From Methanobacterium sp964452085 (lineage in GTDB: Archaea > Methanobacteriota > Methanobacteria > Methanobacteriales > Methanobacteriaceae), in the NCBI GenBank assembly GCA_964452085.1, contig CAYVKL010000006.1:1-64000 (forward strand): a DNA stretch of 64,000 bases, written 5' to 3'. Under the pieces are notes generated by a model that saw only the letters and a program-made list of their open reading frames with translations, did no database searches and was not told the DNA's origin. The translations under genes were made by a program, and so were the position numbers. Each line of letters opens with the position of its first letter. The stretch's first letter is position 1. Positions 35,407 to 46,462 of this stretch are shown piece after piece.

Positions 35407-36483
35407 TTAATTTTCCTTTTTTAATGTTATCAAAGTTATCTCACAATTGGATCCTAACCTCATGGGAGGTCCCCAGGTGCCAGTACCCTGAGATACATAA
35501 AGTTTAGTTCCTTTGTACTGGTATAAACCAGTTATATAGGGGAACATCAATTTGACCAGGAAATTGAAGGGTATCATCTGGCCGTTGTGAGTGTGACCAG
35601 AAAGTTGCAAGTTAATACCAGCCATATTAACCTCTTCCAACCCCCTAGGAAGGTGGTATAAGAGAATTGATGGTTTTTCATCTTTAATTTCCATTTTAGA
35701 AAGAGAGTTTTTAAGGTGGTCCTTTTCAAAGGAATAACCTACACCTATTACCTGTATTCCTTTATATTCAACTAGTTCACTCTGAAGAATTTTCAAGTTT
35801 GTGCCTCCCAGTACCCTGAATACCTCATCCAATCCTTCATAGGTCTCATGGTTACCGGTTACAAAGAAAGCAGGAGCTTTAAAACTGTCAATGGCTTTGA
35901 AAGTGTGTTTATGCAATTTTGCACTGCCATCAACCATATCCCCTGTTATGAAAACCACTTCTGGATCCAATTTATTGGTCTCATTGACAATTCGCTCCAT
36001 GTATCCAGAATTTCTGATGGAACCAATGTGAATGTCACTGAGATGAACTGCCCTTAAATCTTCTTTTAAACCTTTAATTGGTATTTCAATTTGACTAATC
36101 TTCAAGAAATAACTGTTATAAATGGCATAAGCACTAATAATCGTTGTTAATATTGCAATTGTGATTCCTGCAGTTTCTCTGGGCACCGGGAATAAAAATG
36201 ACAGAACTAAGTAGATGATTAAAAAGAACAGTAAATAGAATGAAATTCCCATCCAGGCCGATGCTGCAGTGTAAAATATTCGTGAATAATTATTAGAAAC
36301 GATTCGCTCAATTATGGTGGCTAATGGATAAGATATTGCTGCAATAATCATGATGATATAAAATCCATTATCCATGGGTAGACCAAGTAAAAATGACATT
36401 CCAAAAAAAACGTAGTAATTGAGAACTAAAAACCCTATGAAAAATAGGGATATGAACATTGCATACTGAAGAATTCTTCTCAT
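35407..36483 (-). CDS. Membrane-anchored calcineurin-like metallophosphoesterase
   Basis: From the ATG at 36483 the protein has about 358 residues: three to four membrane helices (residues 1-125), then a cytoplasmic or extracytoplasmic metallophosphoesterase domain. Metal ligands are visible in order: Asp150 and His152 (LSDIHIG), Asp182 (TGDMVDG), Asn211-His212-Glu213 (TGNHE), and His297/His299 (SGHTHNG). This is the YkuE-like subgroup; the substrate is unknown. A TTG ten codons upstream keeps the frame open, but AGGCGGT precedes the ATG. It sits between mmp10 and mmp7, facing away from neither in an obvious operon. Confidence 0.85.
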   Translation of the reverse strand: MRRILQYAMFISLFFIGFLVLNYYVFFGMSFLLGLPMDNGFYIIMIIAAISYPLATIIERIVSNNYSRIFYTAASAWMGISFYLLFFLIIYLVLSFLFPVPRETAGITIAILTTIISAYAIYNSYFLKISQIEIPIKGLKEDLRAVHLSDIHIGSIRNSGYMERIVNETNKLDPEVVFITGDMVDGSAKLHKHTFKAIDSFKAPAFFVTGNHETYEGLDEVFRVLGGTNLKILQSELVEYKGIQVIGVGYSFEKDHLKNSLSKMEIKDEKPSILLYHLPRGLEEVNMAGINLQLSGHTHNGQMIPFNFLVKLMFPYITGLYQYKGTKLYVSQGTGTWGPPMRLGSNCEITLITLKKEN

Positions 36484-36651
36484 TTTTAACCGCCTATTGG
36501 AATAACCGTTCAAAAGGTATTATTAATTGAGCACATTAATTGAGCACAACTAACACAACTAAAAAAAGATGGGACATTTCATGAGTGACCACCCTATGAA
36601 ACTATAATATTATTATTAATTATTAGGATTATTAGCCCAATTATTTTAGCC

Positions 36652-37563
36652 CTATATTATTGAAGTTTCAGGCAGAAGTTTCACCAGTATATAATCATAC
36701 ATCTTAGATTTTTTAATTTCAGAAACATCCCCTAAACGATAATCATTTACTACTACCTCTGCAATCTGGTCTTTAAACTCATTATAATCCAGTTTAACTC
36801 TAACTCCATCCAACTGACTTACTATGGGTGCAGGAGAATATATTTCTTTTACAGCAGGTACTTGGTTTTCAATTTCTGTTTTAACCAGGATAGACGGCAC
36901 TATAGGTGGATCATCCATCATTTCTTTCCTTCGAGTGTCAAGTATGTCCTCCACAACATCAACCAAATTTCTGAGGGCCCTAATATTCTCCCCCCTCTTC
37001 AATCGACGCGGAATCCTTCCTAAACCACTCACATAGGCTGTAGCTCCAGGTATATCATCAACATTCATCTCGGGAGCCCCCGTAACCACTACGGGCACGT
37101 CAATATCAGTGAAAAGGTGGGTTTTATTCATTATACACTCTTTGAAACTTCCCAGAGCAAAGACTGCCAGATCATGCTCTTCAATTAATCTTTTCTCATC
37201 TTCGGAAATTCTTGAAATGCCCTTCCCTGCACCCCGTGATAGGCCGATCATGTTGTCTTTAGCCCCGTATCGTCGAAGGTACTCTGATACATCACATGCA
37301 GAGTGAGGAAGGTGCTGGCGAGCTAATGTTGGCGATACAATGGCAATTTCTGTTCCAGCCATTGGTGCTCGTTTAATTTTCCCTAAAAGTTCTCTGGCCT
37401 TCTCATCAACTTTTTCTACGTCTTCAATGGGTACTGCCAGGGTGAGGACCAAATCCATTTGGCTGAGGTTTTCCTGTAGCACAAAACCTCCCAAATCCTC
37501 GATAAGCTCATTGATCTCCTCGTGCTTGTGAACTCCGCCAGTGTATGTTAGGGTTTCGTACAT
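36652..37563 (-). CDS. Methanogenesis marker protein 7 (MCR activation component)
   Basis: The 303-residue protein matches methanogenesis marker 7: MYETLTYTGGVHKHEEINEL at the start, then PMAGTEIAIVSPTLARQHLPH, SACDVSEYLRRYGAKDNMIG and HDLAVFALGSFKECI. Marker 7 has been reported, with McrC, as part of the ATP-driven complex that activates MCR; I rely on memory for that. Its first 16 bases overlap the end of the upstream gene, so the two are translationally coupled. Confidence 0.88.
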   Translation of the reverse strand: MYETLTYTGGVHKHEEINELIEDLGGFVLQENLSQMDLVLTLAVPIEDVEKVDEKARELLGKIKRAPMAGTEIAIVSPTLARQHLPHSACDVSEYLRRYGAKDNMIGLSRGAGKGISRISEDEKRLIEEHDLAVFALGSFKECIMNKTHLFTDIDVPVVVTGAPEMNVDDIPGATAYVSGLGRIPRRLKRGENIRALRNLVDVVEDILDTRRKEMMDDPPIVPSILVKTEIENQVPAVKEIYSPAPIVSQLDGVRVKLDYNEFKDQIAEVVVNDYRLGDVSEIKKSKMYDYILVKLLPETSII

Positions 37564-38105
37564 AATTTACTCTCCAGAATATTGTAACGTTTTTGTGCTC
37601 TTTCAAGGGGATTAAGTGGTGAATTTTTATGAGAAGGAAGTTCCACAGCCCGGTTTGCCATAAATTCTATTTCATCCATTAAATGGTACTTTTGGGAATT
37701 TTTCATATAGTCCGGGTAGACCAAAAAGTCAGGTTTATCTTCGGTTATGGTGAATCCCATATCCTGCACAATCTCTCTGATAAAATTAGAGTACACCTTA
37801 ACTTTTATTTTTTTCCTTTTATCTTGCAAGTCTACTTCAGGATTAAGATAGTTTGAATAATCGTCTTTAAATGCCCCCATACCCACGGTTTCCGTTTTTA
37901 ATGTAGTTGAAATTAAATGAATACTCTCAAATATTTGTTTAAATGTGTTTAACTTAATTTTTATTGCAGGAGTTGAAGTTTCTGTTTCCGAAAGTACAAT
38001 TGCTAAATCGGCTCCCTCGAAATTATTATCTTCCTTAACTGTGTATTCTGAAACTCCCGCCAACATTACTGCATCCTTACACATGGGTGTAGTGAAAATT
38101 TTCAT
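37548..38105 (-). CDS. Conserved methanogen protein coupled to mmp7
   Basis: The 185-residue product is soluble with no membrane helix. It starts MKIFTTPMCKDAVMLAGVSEY and has ADLAIVLSETETSTPAIKIK and FIREIVQDMGFTI. It probably belongs to one of the methanogenesis-marker families found with mmp7 (17 or 21 are candidates), but I cannot settle which. A good TATA element (TTAATAATATATTAA, ~38140-38155) and SD GAGGT precede it. The overlap with mmp7 suggests the two proteins act together in MCR maturation. Confidence 0.7.
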   Translation of the reverse strand: MKIFTTPMCKDAVMLAGVSEYTVKEDNNFEGADLAIVLSETETSTPAIKIKLNTFKQIFESIHLISTTLKTETVGMGAFKDDYSNYLNPEVDLQDKRKKIKVKVYSNFIREIVQDMGFTITEDKPDFLVYPDYMKNSQKYHLMDEIEFMANRAVELPSHKNSPLNPLERAQKRYNILESKLCTKP

Positions 38106-38424
38106 ACAAACCTCGAATTTGTTTTATTGATAGAATTTGTTTATTAATATATTATTAAGTGATGAAGAGAATGATGTTAATAAAGTGTTTAAATCCATTT
38201 AAGAAGTTTAAATACATTGGATTAATTACATTGATTTATCCATAATTGTTTTATTTGACATATTGGATATGTTGAATGACAATGATGTCAATATAGATTA
38301 AAAAGTTTCTATTTTCCTCTGAATTTCCTCCTATTAAGTAGCTAATTCCGGCCTACCAAAGATTTAAATAATAAATTAAACAAAAAAAGAACATAAAAAG
38401 ACTGTTTTATAGTGGTCTCGGGAT
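38106..38424. other. 319-bp divergent spacer between the mmp7 operon and the TRAM gene
   Basis: It is AT-rich, with a TATA element for the minus-strand mmp7 operon near 38150 and a TATA-like AGATTTAAATAATAAA near 38359-38374 for the TRAM gene. I see no RNA gene or strong repeat. Confidence 0.45.
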
Positions 38425-38649
<225 letters not shown>

Positions 38650-38696
38650 CCATAAAACTTTATTTTTTTCAAATTTTATCTCTTTTTGGTGCTCAA

Positions 38697-39362
38697 ATGC
38701 AGGTTTCCCTTAGTTTAGAGAGATCATTTTCTCAAGATGTGGCTATTATGGTTGATGCTCTGCGCGCCAGTACCACCATCACCGTAGCCCTGGAAAAAAT
38801 ACCCTATATTATTCCCACACTGGAAATAGAAGAAGCTCTGACCATGGTCCCTGAACATCAGGCATTTATTGCAGGGGAAAGGCACGGTGCAACTATCGAA
38901 GGCTTTGATACAGGTAACTCCCCCATTGAAATCCAAAAATTCAGTGGTCAAGCTCTGATTATCACTACCAGTAATGGAACCAGAATTCTGGAGGGAATTA
39001 AAGGACGTGCGCTCATAGGTTCATTTATTAATGCGCAGGCCGTTGCTTTAAAGGCCAGTGAAATAGCTGTTGACCATGTAGAAGTGGTTATGGCTGGTGT
39101 GAGGGGTAGATTCGCCATCGAAGATTTTCTTGCAGCAGGAGAAATAATATCCCACTTGCAGGATTATGAGCTTGATGAGATGGCACAGGCAGCAGTTATG
39201 GCTATCCAAGACCCCCAATTAGTAAATAAGTATGTTAAAAACTCCAGATCAGCCAAAAACCTTGTTAAGTTAGGATTTAGTGAAGATGTGGATTTCTGCC
39301 TTCAAAGAGATGTATCTCAGATTGTACCTCATTTCAATGAGGGGATTATCAGAATTTTATAA
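38697..39362 (+). CDS. comB: ComB, 2-phosphosulfolactate phosphatase
   Basis: The 221-residue enzyme removes phosphate from 2-phosphosulfolactate in coenzyme M synthesis. Family motifs are MVDALRASTTITVAL, AGERHGATIEGFDTGNSP and TTSNGTRIL. It is a Mg-dependent acid phosphatase with a unique fold. GGTG lies before the ATG. Coenzyme M is the substrate carrier for both Mtr and Mcr encoded in this window. Confidence 0.95.
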   Translation: MQVSLSLERSFSQDVAIMVDALRASTTITVALEKIPYIIPTLEIEEALTMVPEHQAFIAGERHGATIEGFDTGNSPIEIQKFSGQALIITTSNGTRILEGIKGRALIGSFINAQAVALKASEIAVDHVEVVMAGVRGRFAIEDFLAAGEIISHLQDYELDEMAQAAVMAIQDPQLVNKYVKNSRSAKNLVKLGFSEDVDFCLQRDVSQIVPHFNEGIIRIL

Positions 39363-39489
39363 ATAGAATCATAAGGACAAGCTTTTTATATACTTATATT
39401 ATATTTATAGGCTTAAAAATTAAAATCTAATATATTAATTTAATCAAAATAAACCTATTAAATAGTTTTATTTCATTTAGAGTGATTTA

Positions 39490-40650
39490 ATGGCACCCGA
39501 TAATTTAAAAATCATTGGTACAGCTCACGTATCAGAAAAAAGTGTTGAAGAAGTAAAAAATACCATTTTAGAGTGTGAACCAGATATAGTGGCAGTGGAA
39601 CTTGATGCTGCTCGTTATCAGAATCTCCTCAATGAGAAAAATGGTGTTCAACAGGATAAAGAGATTAAAATAAGAGAAATCTTAAAAGGGAATAATTTAA
39701 CCATGTTTCTGGTTAGTGGACTTCTCAGTTACTTTCAAAGAAAGATTGGTGATGAAGTTGGTGTTAAACCCGGTTCAGAGATGTTAGCCGCCGCAGAAGC
39801 AGCAGAAGAGGCCGGTGCCAGAATTGCACTTATTGACCGTGACATCCAAATAACCCTAAAACGAGCGCTAAATCGTATGAGCTTCTGGGAAAAGGCTAAA
39901 TTCGTTTACAGCATAATTGCATCTTTTTTTACTGACGAGGATGAAGTTATTGAAGATATTGAAAGCATAAAACAGGGTGATGCTCTGGAAGAAGTGATGA
40001 AATACTTCCAGGAAATGTCCCCCCGCGCCTATGAAGTTTTGGTGAAAGAAAGAGACATTTATATGGCTCAAATGCTGTTAAATCTGGAAGGAAACGTTGT
40101 GGCTGTGGTGGGGGCTGGTCACAAGCAGGGAATTCAAAAAAACATGGAACATCCAGAAGATATGCCCCCACTTAATCAGCTTTTAGAAATAAAAGAATCA
40201 AGAATCAATCTGACCAAATTGGTTTTATTTTTAATCCCTGCAGTATTTGTAATAATATTCGTAGTAGCTCTTTTAAAGGGTATTAACATTCAAGGTGGGC
40301 TTTTAGAGTTTATTTTACTTACTGGTGGCTTAGCATTTTTGGGTTCATTACTGGCAGGTTCAAAAATACCATCTGCCATCACTGCATTTTTAGTGGCACC
40401 AATCACTGCAATACACCCCCTGCTAGCCGCAGGTTGGTTTGCAGGGATAGTGGAAGCAAAACTAAGGGGAGTGTCCATGGATGACCTTGCAGGGTTATCC
40501 AAAAGTGAAAGCTGGAGAGATCTCTGGAACAACAATCTCTTCCGAATACTCCTGGTAGTTGTCGGTGCCAACATTGGCACCACTATAGGAGTCTTTTTAT
40601 CCATACCCAACGTTTTATGGCCATTGTTAAGTAATATAATGGGAATGTAG
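39490..40650 (+). CDS. TraB/PrgY-family membrane protein
   Basis: The 386-residue protein has the TraB domain in its N-terminal ~215 residues: GTAHVS (residues 10-15), a conserved Glu in DIVAVELDAARY, and VVGAGHKQGI. At least three or four membrane helices follow. TraB relatives include the enterococcal pheromone-shutdown protein PrgY, and the fold is related to Tiki/EreA proteases; the role in archaea is not known. SD GTGAT lies before the ATG. Confidence 0.9.
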   Translation: MAPDNLKIIGTAHVSEKSVEEVKNTILECEPDIVAVELDAARYQNLLNEKNGVQQDKEIKIREILKGNNLTMFLVSGLLSYFQRKIGDEVGVKPGSEMLAAAEAAEEAGARIALIDRDIQITLKRALNRMSFWEKAKFVYSIIASFFTDEDEVIEDIESIKQGDALEEVMKYFQEMSPRAYEVLVKERDIYMAQMLLNLEGNVVAVVGAGHKQGIQKNMEHPEDMPPLNQLLEIKESRINLTKLVLFLIPAVFVIIFVVALLKGINIQGGLLEFILLTGGLAFLGSLLAGSKIPSAITAFLVAPITAIHPLLAAGWFAGIVEAKLRGVSMDDLAGLSKSESWRDLWNNNLFRILLVVVGANIGTTIGVFLSIPNVLWPLLSNIMGM

Positions 40651-40697
40651 ACTATACACAACAAAAATTAGCATAATTCTGTTAAGGAGGGTTGAAA

Positions 40698-40916
40698 ATG
40701 TACCTGGTATTCAGATGTGATTGTGGGCGGGCTGTTTACGCTAAAAATGGGGTTAAACAAAAAAAATGTGTCTGCGGGAAGAATCTGAAGGTTGCTGAAA
40801 GGCGAATCATCGCAAAAACTGAAGATGCTCAAACAGCCGCTGCAAAGGTGCAGGAACTCCAGGAAGAAAAGTATGGTGGGGCTTATATGACCACCGCAGA
40901 TAAAATTAAACGATAA
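40698..40916 (+). CDS. DUF1922 zinc-ribbon protein (MTH1184-like)
   Basis: The protein of 72 residues starts MYLVFRCDCGRAVYAKNG and has a four-Cys zinc ribbon (CxC, then CVCG). A helical C-terminus (AQTAAAKVQELQEEK) follows. It matches DUF1922, for which the M. thermautotrophicus MTH1184 structure is known; function is not. The ATG at 40698 fits SD AAGGAGG better than the in-frame TTG at 40692. Confidence 0.88.
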   Translation: MYLVFRCDCGRAVYAKNGVKQKKCVCGKNLKVAERRIIAKTEDAQTAAAKVQELQEEKYGGAYMTTADKIKR

Positions 40917-41083
40917 ACAATGCACAATATATGAAAACAATCTGTTGTATTAATTATATATTATTATTTTATTACTTATTCAGGAACCAAACTCTAGAAC
41001 CAAACTCTAATATATAATAGGGATATCATACTAACCTCAAGAAGATCGAATATGTCCTAAAAAAATACAGGATTAGATATTCT

Positions 41084-42673
41084 ATGAAGGAAAGCATCTA
41101 CCACCTTACAAGAGACGGTGAGAGAAAAAACATAGAATTCAAAGAAAATCTTAATTCAAACACTCATCTTTTTACTGAACGGAAACAGCAACTGGCATCC
41201 CAGATGAAATACCGTCTGGAAAGGGGTAACGGGGAAGCAATTTATTTTATTGGGGTTGACGATGATGGGAACCTCCTGGGACTGGAAAAACCAGAAATGG
41301 ATGAATCACTGTATGTTCTAGGCGAAATCGCCCGGAATGTAAAGTCAAAAATCACTGCTGTGGAAACCGAACCTGCGGGGCGAGGTGAAGTTGCCAAGGT
41401 ACTTATAAATCGCTTGCAAACCAGCAAACCAGACCATTTGCTAATTGGAGTTGCCGGTCACGTAGACCATGGTAAAAGCACCCTGGTAGGCACATTAACC
41501 ACAGGATCCCTGGATACTGGTTCAGGAAGCACCAGAATATTTTTAGACGTGCAAAAACATGAAATAGAACGTGGTTTGTCTGCAGATCTTTCTTTTGCAG
41601 TTTATGGATTCAACCAAGGGAATCCTCTAAGAATCAAAAATCCTTTAAATAAACGAGAAAAAGCCATTATGGTTGAAAAATGTGATAAACTTATTTCTTT
41701 TGTTGATACAGTCGGTCATGAACCCTGGCTTCGAACCACCATCCGTGGAATTGTGGGTCAGAAGTTGAGCCATGGGTTGTTGGTCATAGCAGCAGACCAG
41801 GGCCCGACTCACATCACAAGGGAGCACTTGGGGATCATTTTAGCCATGGACCTGCCAGTGATAGTAGTGATGACTAAAATTGACATGGTGAACCCTGAAA
41901 GAATTGAAACTGTGCGCCAGGAGATTTTTGACTTGTTGAAAATGGTGGGAAGAATACCATACATGGTAAAAACCCCCAAAGACGCAGATTTCTTAACAAA
42001 AAACATGAATCATCACCTGGTTCCAGTTATTAAAGCTTCACCTGTTACTGGAGAAGGTTTAGAACTTTTAGATCAACTTTTTTCCACACTTAAAATCCCA
42101 TCCCATGATGTAGAATCAAAAAAGCCATTCATGATGTATATTGACAAAATATATTCTGTTATGGGTGTGGGAACCGTGGTGAGTGGTACTATACGTCAGG
42201 GAAAAGTTCAAAAGGGTGAAAAAATTATCTTAGGACCTTTCAATTCTGGTGATTTCCTCCCAGTTAATGTTAAAACTATAGAAATGCACCATTACCGAAA
42301 AGAAAGTGCAGGTGTGGGAGAAGTTGTAGGAATCTCCATTAGCGGCGTTGAAATTGATGAAATTAGAAGAGGGATGATTATATGCCATCAGGATTATAAT
42401 CCTCGTGCAGTGAGAGAGTTTGATGCGGATGTAGCAATACTGGTGCACCCCACCACTATTAAGGAGGGTTATGAGTGTATTACCCACATTGAAACCATTG
42501 CCGAAACCACATGCTTCCGTCCCATTGATCATGAATACTTATCTGCAGGAGACACGGGACAAATTAGAATGAGATTCAAATACCGGCCTTTTGCAATCCG
42601 TGAAGGTCAGAAGCTCATCTTCCGTGAGGGTAAAAGTAAGGGCGTGGGAACTGTAACCCGTTTAGCAAGTTAA
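41084..42673 (+). CDS. GTPBP1-like translational GTPase
   Basis: This 529-residue protein has a ~115-residue N-terminal extension followed by an EF-Tu-like GTPase. G1 is GHVDHGKST (residues 125-133), G3 is DTVGHE, and G4 is TKID. Beta-barrel domains II and III follow (VMGVGTVVSGT, FRPIDHEYLSAGDTGQIRMRF). It is the archaeal relative of eukaryotic GTPBP1/2, which help to resolve stalled ribosomes or mRNA decay; its archaeal role is inferred. A TATA element (CTAATATATAATAG) lies near 41005-41018. Confidence 0.9.
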   Translation: MKESIYHLTRDGERKNIEFKENLNSNTHLFTERKQQLASQMKYRLERGNGEAIYFIGVDDDGNLLGLEKPEMDESLYVLGEIARNVKSKITAVETEPAGRGEVAKVLINRLQTSKPDHLLIGVAGHVDHGKSTLVGTLTTGSLDTGSGSTRIFLDVQKHEIERGLSADLSFAVYGFNQGNPLRIKNPLNKREKAIMVEKCDKLISFVDTVGHEPWLRTTIRGIVGQKLSHGLLVIAADQGPTHITREHLGIILAMDLPVIVVMTKIDMVNPERIETVRQEIFDLLKMVGRIPYMVKTPKDADFLTKNMNHHLVPVIKASPVTGEGLELLDQLFSTLKIPSHDVESKKPFMMYIDKIYSVMGVGTVVSGTIRQGKVQKGEKIILGPFNSGDFLPVNVKTIEMHHYRKESAGVGEVVGISISGVEIDEIRRGMIICHQDYNPRAVREFDADVAILVHPTTIKEGYECITHIETIAETTCFRPIDHEYLSAGDTGQIRMRFKYRPFAIREGQKLIFREGKSKGVGTVTRLAS

Positions 42674-42726
42674 ATCATCCACGGGTATTCCAAGGTTATT
42701 ATAATATTGAATATTCATTAGTATTA

Positions 42727-43593
42727 TTATTCCTTTATAAATCCCTTTTTAATAATTTCACTCATTTCACAGGCCTTGCATATTGAAGAAGAAGATGGTT
42801 CACCACATAACTCACATTCATGAAGTTTAAATGCTTTGTTATTCACCAGCAGGCTTTTCTGGAAAAATTTTAATATATTTCTTTTTGTGCCTGGCTCTTC
42901 TTCTTCCAAACTATTTAAATAGTTTTTTAACTTTGATCTTAGTGACTGGTGTGCATATGGACATTCAGCCATGTGAACATCCATATTATTCATAACAACC
43001 CACATTCCTACCTCTTTTTCCCCTATAAGCCACAACGGTTTGATACGTGGAACCATTTTTCCGTGGATTCTTTCCTGTACAGGTCCAAACTTCCCAAACC
43101 GTCTTACATCAGCCCGGGTAAAACTCATTAAAAAAGACTGAACTTCATCATCCAGGTTGTGTCCTGTGGCCAATCTATCTGCTCCAAGCTGGTAAGCTGT
43201 TCTGTTTAGTAAATATCGTCTGAAAACACCACAGGGGACACAAGCAGTCTGGTAAAACTGGGAAGCATCATCCAGAGTGAAGCCCATTTCATCCTTTAAG
43301 GATACCTCATGAAGTTCTACTCCCAACAATGAAGCATTATTTCGAGCGGATTTTATCCCATCTTCACGATAACCCTGGATTCCCTCATCAATAGAGATGC
43401 ATAAAAGATCAAAATCTAAATCAGCTTCCTTTTGCAGTTTATTAAGAATATGTAAGGTTAATACACTATCTTTCCCCCCAGAAAGAGCAACAGCTATTTT
43501 ATCACCATTTTCTATAAGATTATAATCCCTTATAACTTTTTTAACCCTTTTTTCAAGGTCTTGATTGAAGTTCTGGGAGTCCAGAGGTTTCAT
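42727..43593 (-). CDS. NcsA/TtuA-family tRNA 2-thiolation enzyme
   Basis: The 288-residue protein has the PP-loop SGGKDS (residues 38-43) that activates tRNA by adenylation. Cys118, Cys121 (CVPC) and Cys211 (AECPY) match the [4Fe-4S] ligands of TtuA-type enzymes. A C-terminal zinc site (CELCG ... CKAC) is present. The usual N-terminal zinc ribbon is absent: the protein begins directly with the helix before the PP-loop domain. It probably thiolates tRNA uridine. It is divergent from the MTH1187-like gene, with only 36 bp between. Confidence 0.85.
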   Translation of the reverse strand: MKPLDSQNFNQDLEKRVKKVIRDYNLIENGDKIAVALSGGKDSVLTLHILNKLQKEADLDFDLLCISIDEGIQGYREDGIKSARNNASLLGVELHEVSLKDEMGFTLDDASQFYQTACVPCGVFRRYLLNRTAYQLGADRLATGHNLDDEVQSFLMSFTRADVRRFGKFGPVQERIHGKMVPRIKPLWLIGEKEVGMWVVMNNMDVHMAECPYAHQSLRSKLKNYLNSLEEEEPGTKRNILKFFQKSLLVNNKAFKLHECELCGEPSSSSICKACEMSEIIKKGFIKE

Positions 43594-43629
43594 AAAAATT
43601 ATATGACCATTTCGACATAAATATATAAT

Positions 43630-43932
43630 ATGATATCGGCAGAACTGACCATAATTCCCATTGGCACCTCCGGAACCAGCCTAAGCAAGTATGTAGCCGC
43701 CGCAATAGTTGCACTGGATAAAACAGGTATTAAATACCAGTTAAGTGGTATGGGCACCCTTCTGGAAGCTGAAAATCCTGATGAACTCTTTGATGCCATC
43801 AAAACCGCACATGAAGCAGTTTTCAAAGAAGGTATGGATCGTGTGGTGACCAGCGTTAAAATAGATGATCGTCGAGACCGTGAAAGGACCATTGACGACA
43901 AGGTGCGCTCGGTAGAGGGAAAGTTGGGATAA
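43630..43932 (+). CDS. MTH1187/YkoF-like thiamine-binding family protein
   Basis: The 100-residue protein begins MISAELTIIPIGTSGTSLSKY and has the ferredoxin-like fold signature of the MTH1187 family (GMGTLLEAEN, HEAVFKEGMDRVVTSVKIDDR). Relatives bind thiamine or similar ligands; here the ligand is unknown. The start is ATG at 43630. Confidence 0.9.
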   Translation: MISAELTIIPIGTSGTSLSKYVAAAIVALDKTGIKYQLSGMGTLLEAENPDELFDAIKTAHEAVFKEGMDRVVTSVKIDDRRDRERTIDDKVRSVEGKLG

Positions 43933-44089
43933 AAAAAGAGTTAAGAAATTCTAGAAAAAAAGAATTAAAAATAACGTATTAATTAGCCTAATATTTCTAA
44001 TGTTATGATTTCTAAAGGCTTTCTAATCTTTAATAATCTTTTTTAACTGTTTTTATAATTCTTTTTCTATTTTTAGATCTACTTTTTTA

Positions 44090-45184
<1,095 letters not shown>

Positions 45185-45413
45185 TTAAATTCACCTAAAT
45201 TTGACTGATAAATTTTGAATAAGTTAAATTAACCCTTATTAAATTAATTAAACTCTCATAATTCAATTTTTTTAAAATATCTTTGATTTTTAAAAAGATT
45301 ATTCTATTAAAAGTTGTATTTTATCCACATTTTTCATTGAATTCCATTTCTTAAAAATATGCCCATCCCATACATAAGTGAATAAGATGTTTGGTGACTG
45401 AATTAAGCTCAAT

Positions 45414-46358
45414 TTAACGGAATATTCGAGTTAGGTTCTCTTTTTTGTTCCAGAACAGGATGGTAATTGTTATGAGTGCCGCCACAATCAACAAAGGTAA
45501 GCCTGCAAAGGGGTCTGCTGATTGAGCAGTGACCATTGATGGCAGTCCTGGAAGACCAGAATCCACAGAATTGTAAATTAGGAACACATAAAGATTATTA
45601 CCAATATGCACCCCCATTGCAGTCTCTATCCCATTATCCCCCAGTGCTATAACTCCCAACATCATTCCAATGATGAATGTTGAAAGTACTATGGAAATAT
45701 CCACCACAAACGATGTTCCGTTGAAAAAATGTACCAATCCAAAAATAATCGATGTTATCAAAAGGGGTACCCAGGGTTTTTTTGACAATAAGCTGAACCC
45801 CTGCATTAGATAACCTCTAAATAAAATTTCCTCAAAAGAGGCTTGAATGGGAACTGCCAACAGGCACAAAACCAGAAGGATGATAAAACCATTGAAATTA
45901 AAGGTAACCTGATAACTTTGAGGATTAAAAATCAAATCAGGTAATGAAAACACCAACATTATCAAAAGCCATACTATCAATCCTTTAATTAGCATTTTCC
46001 AGCGTAACCTGGAAACTGTGTTAATCACACTTAAAAATTTTTTATGATGTAGAAATCTCAGACAAATATAAAAAAGGATAACTGAAATGGTATAACTAAC
46101 TCCTAACAGGACAATGAGCGTGAAAGGACTTGATAATGTAGTTTGGAGAATAACTAGAATACTTGATGCTCCTCCCGGTGATAAAAAAACTGAATACAAC
46201 ACCAAAAGTACTGCCATCAATATTCCTGCAACCAGGCTCCCACCAACCAGAGATAAAGTAACTGTTAAAAGATATCTCCACCAGTTGTTTTTACCTTCTT
46301 GAGCATTCTCTAAAAATGGTAATGAGGACATGTTTTTTTTCTCCACCCTAGTTTCCAT
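45414..46358 (-). CDS. CPBP-family intramembrane metalloprotease
   Basis: About eight membrane helices with the CPBP (Rce1/Abi) motifs: Glu176-Glu177 and Arg181 in EEILFRGYLM, His210 in GLVHFFNG, and a late VHIGNNLY. In eukaryotes such proteases trim prenylated proteins; in bacteria and archaea roles include bacteriocin immunity and membrane-protein processing. It is 314 residues from the ATG at 46358. An internal ATG nine codons on, after GGTGG, is another possible start. Confidence 0.88.
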   Translation of the reverse strand: METRVEKKNMSSLPFLENAQEGKNNWWRYLLTVTLSLVGGSLVAGILMAVLLVLYSVFLSPGGASSILVILQTTLSSPFTLIVLLGVSYTISVILFYICLRFLHHKKFLSVINTVSRLRWKMLIKGLIVWLLIMLVFSLPDLIFNPQSYQVTFNFNGFIILLVLCLLAVPIQASFEEILFRGYLMQGFSLLSKKPWVPLLITSIIFGLVHFFNGTSFVVDISIVLSTFIIGMMLGVIALGDNGIETAMGVHIGNNLYVFLIYNSVDSGLPGLPSMVTAQSADPFAGLPLLIVAALITITILFWNKKENLTRIFR

Positions 46359-46462
46359 GATTAATTAACTAAGTTTTATATATCATATTATACGTTAATG
46401 AGTTATAATCCAAGATATTTAAGGTTTGAGGAGTTTGATTATTAGATGTTTGAGGTTATTTG

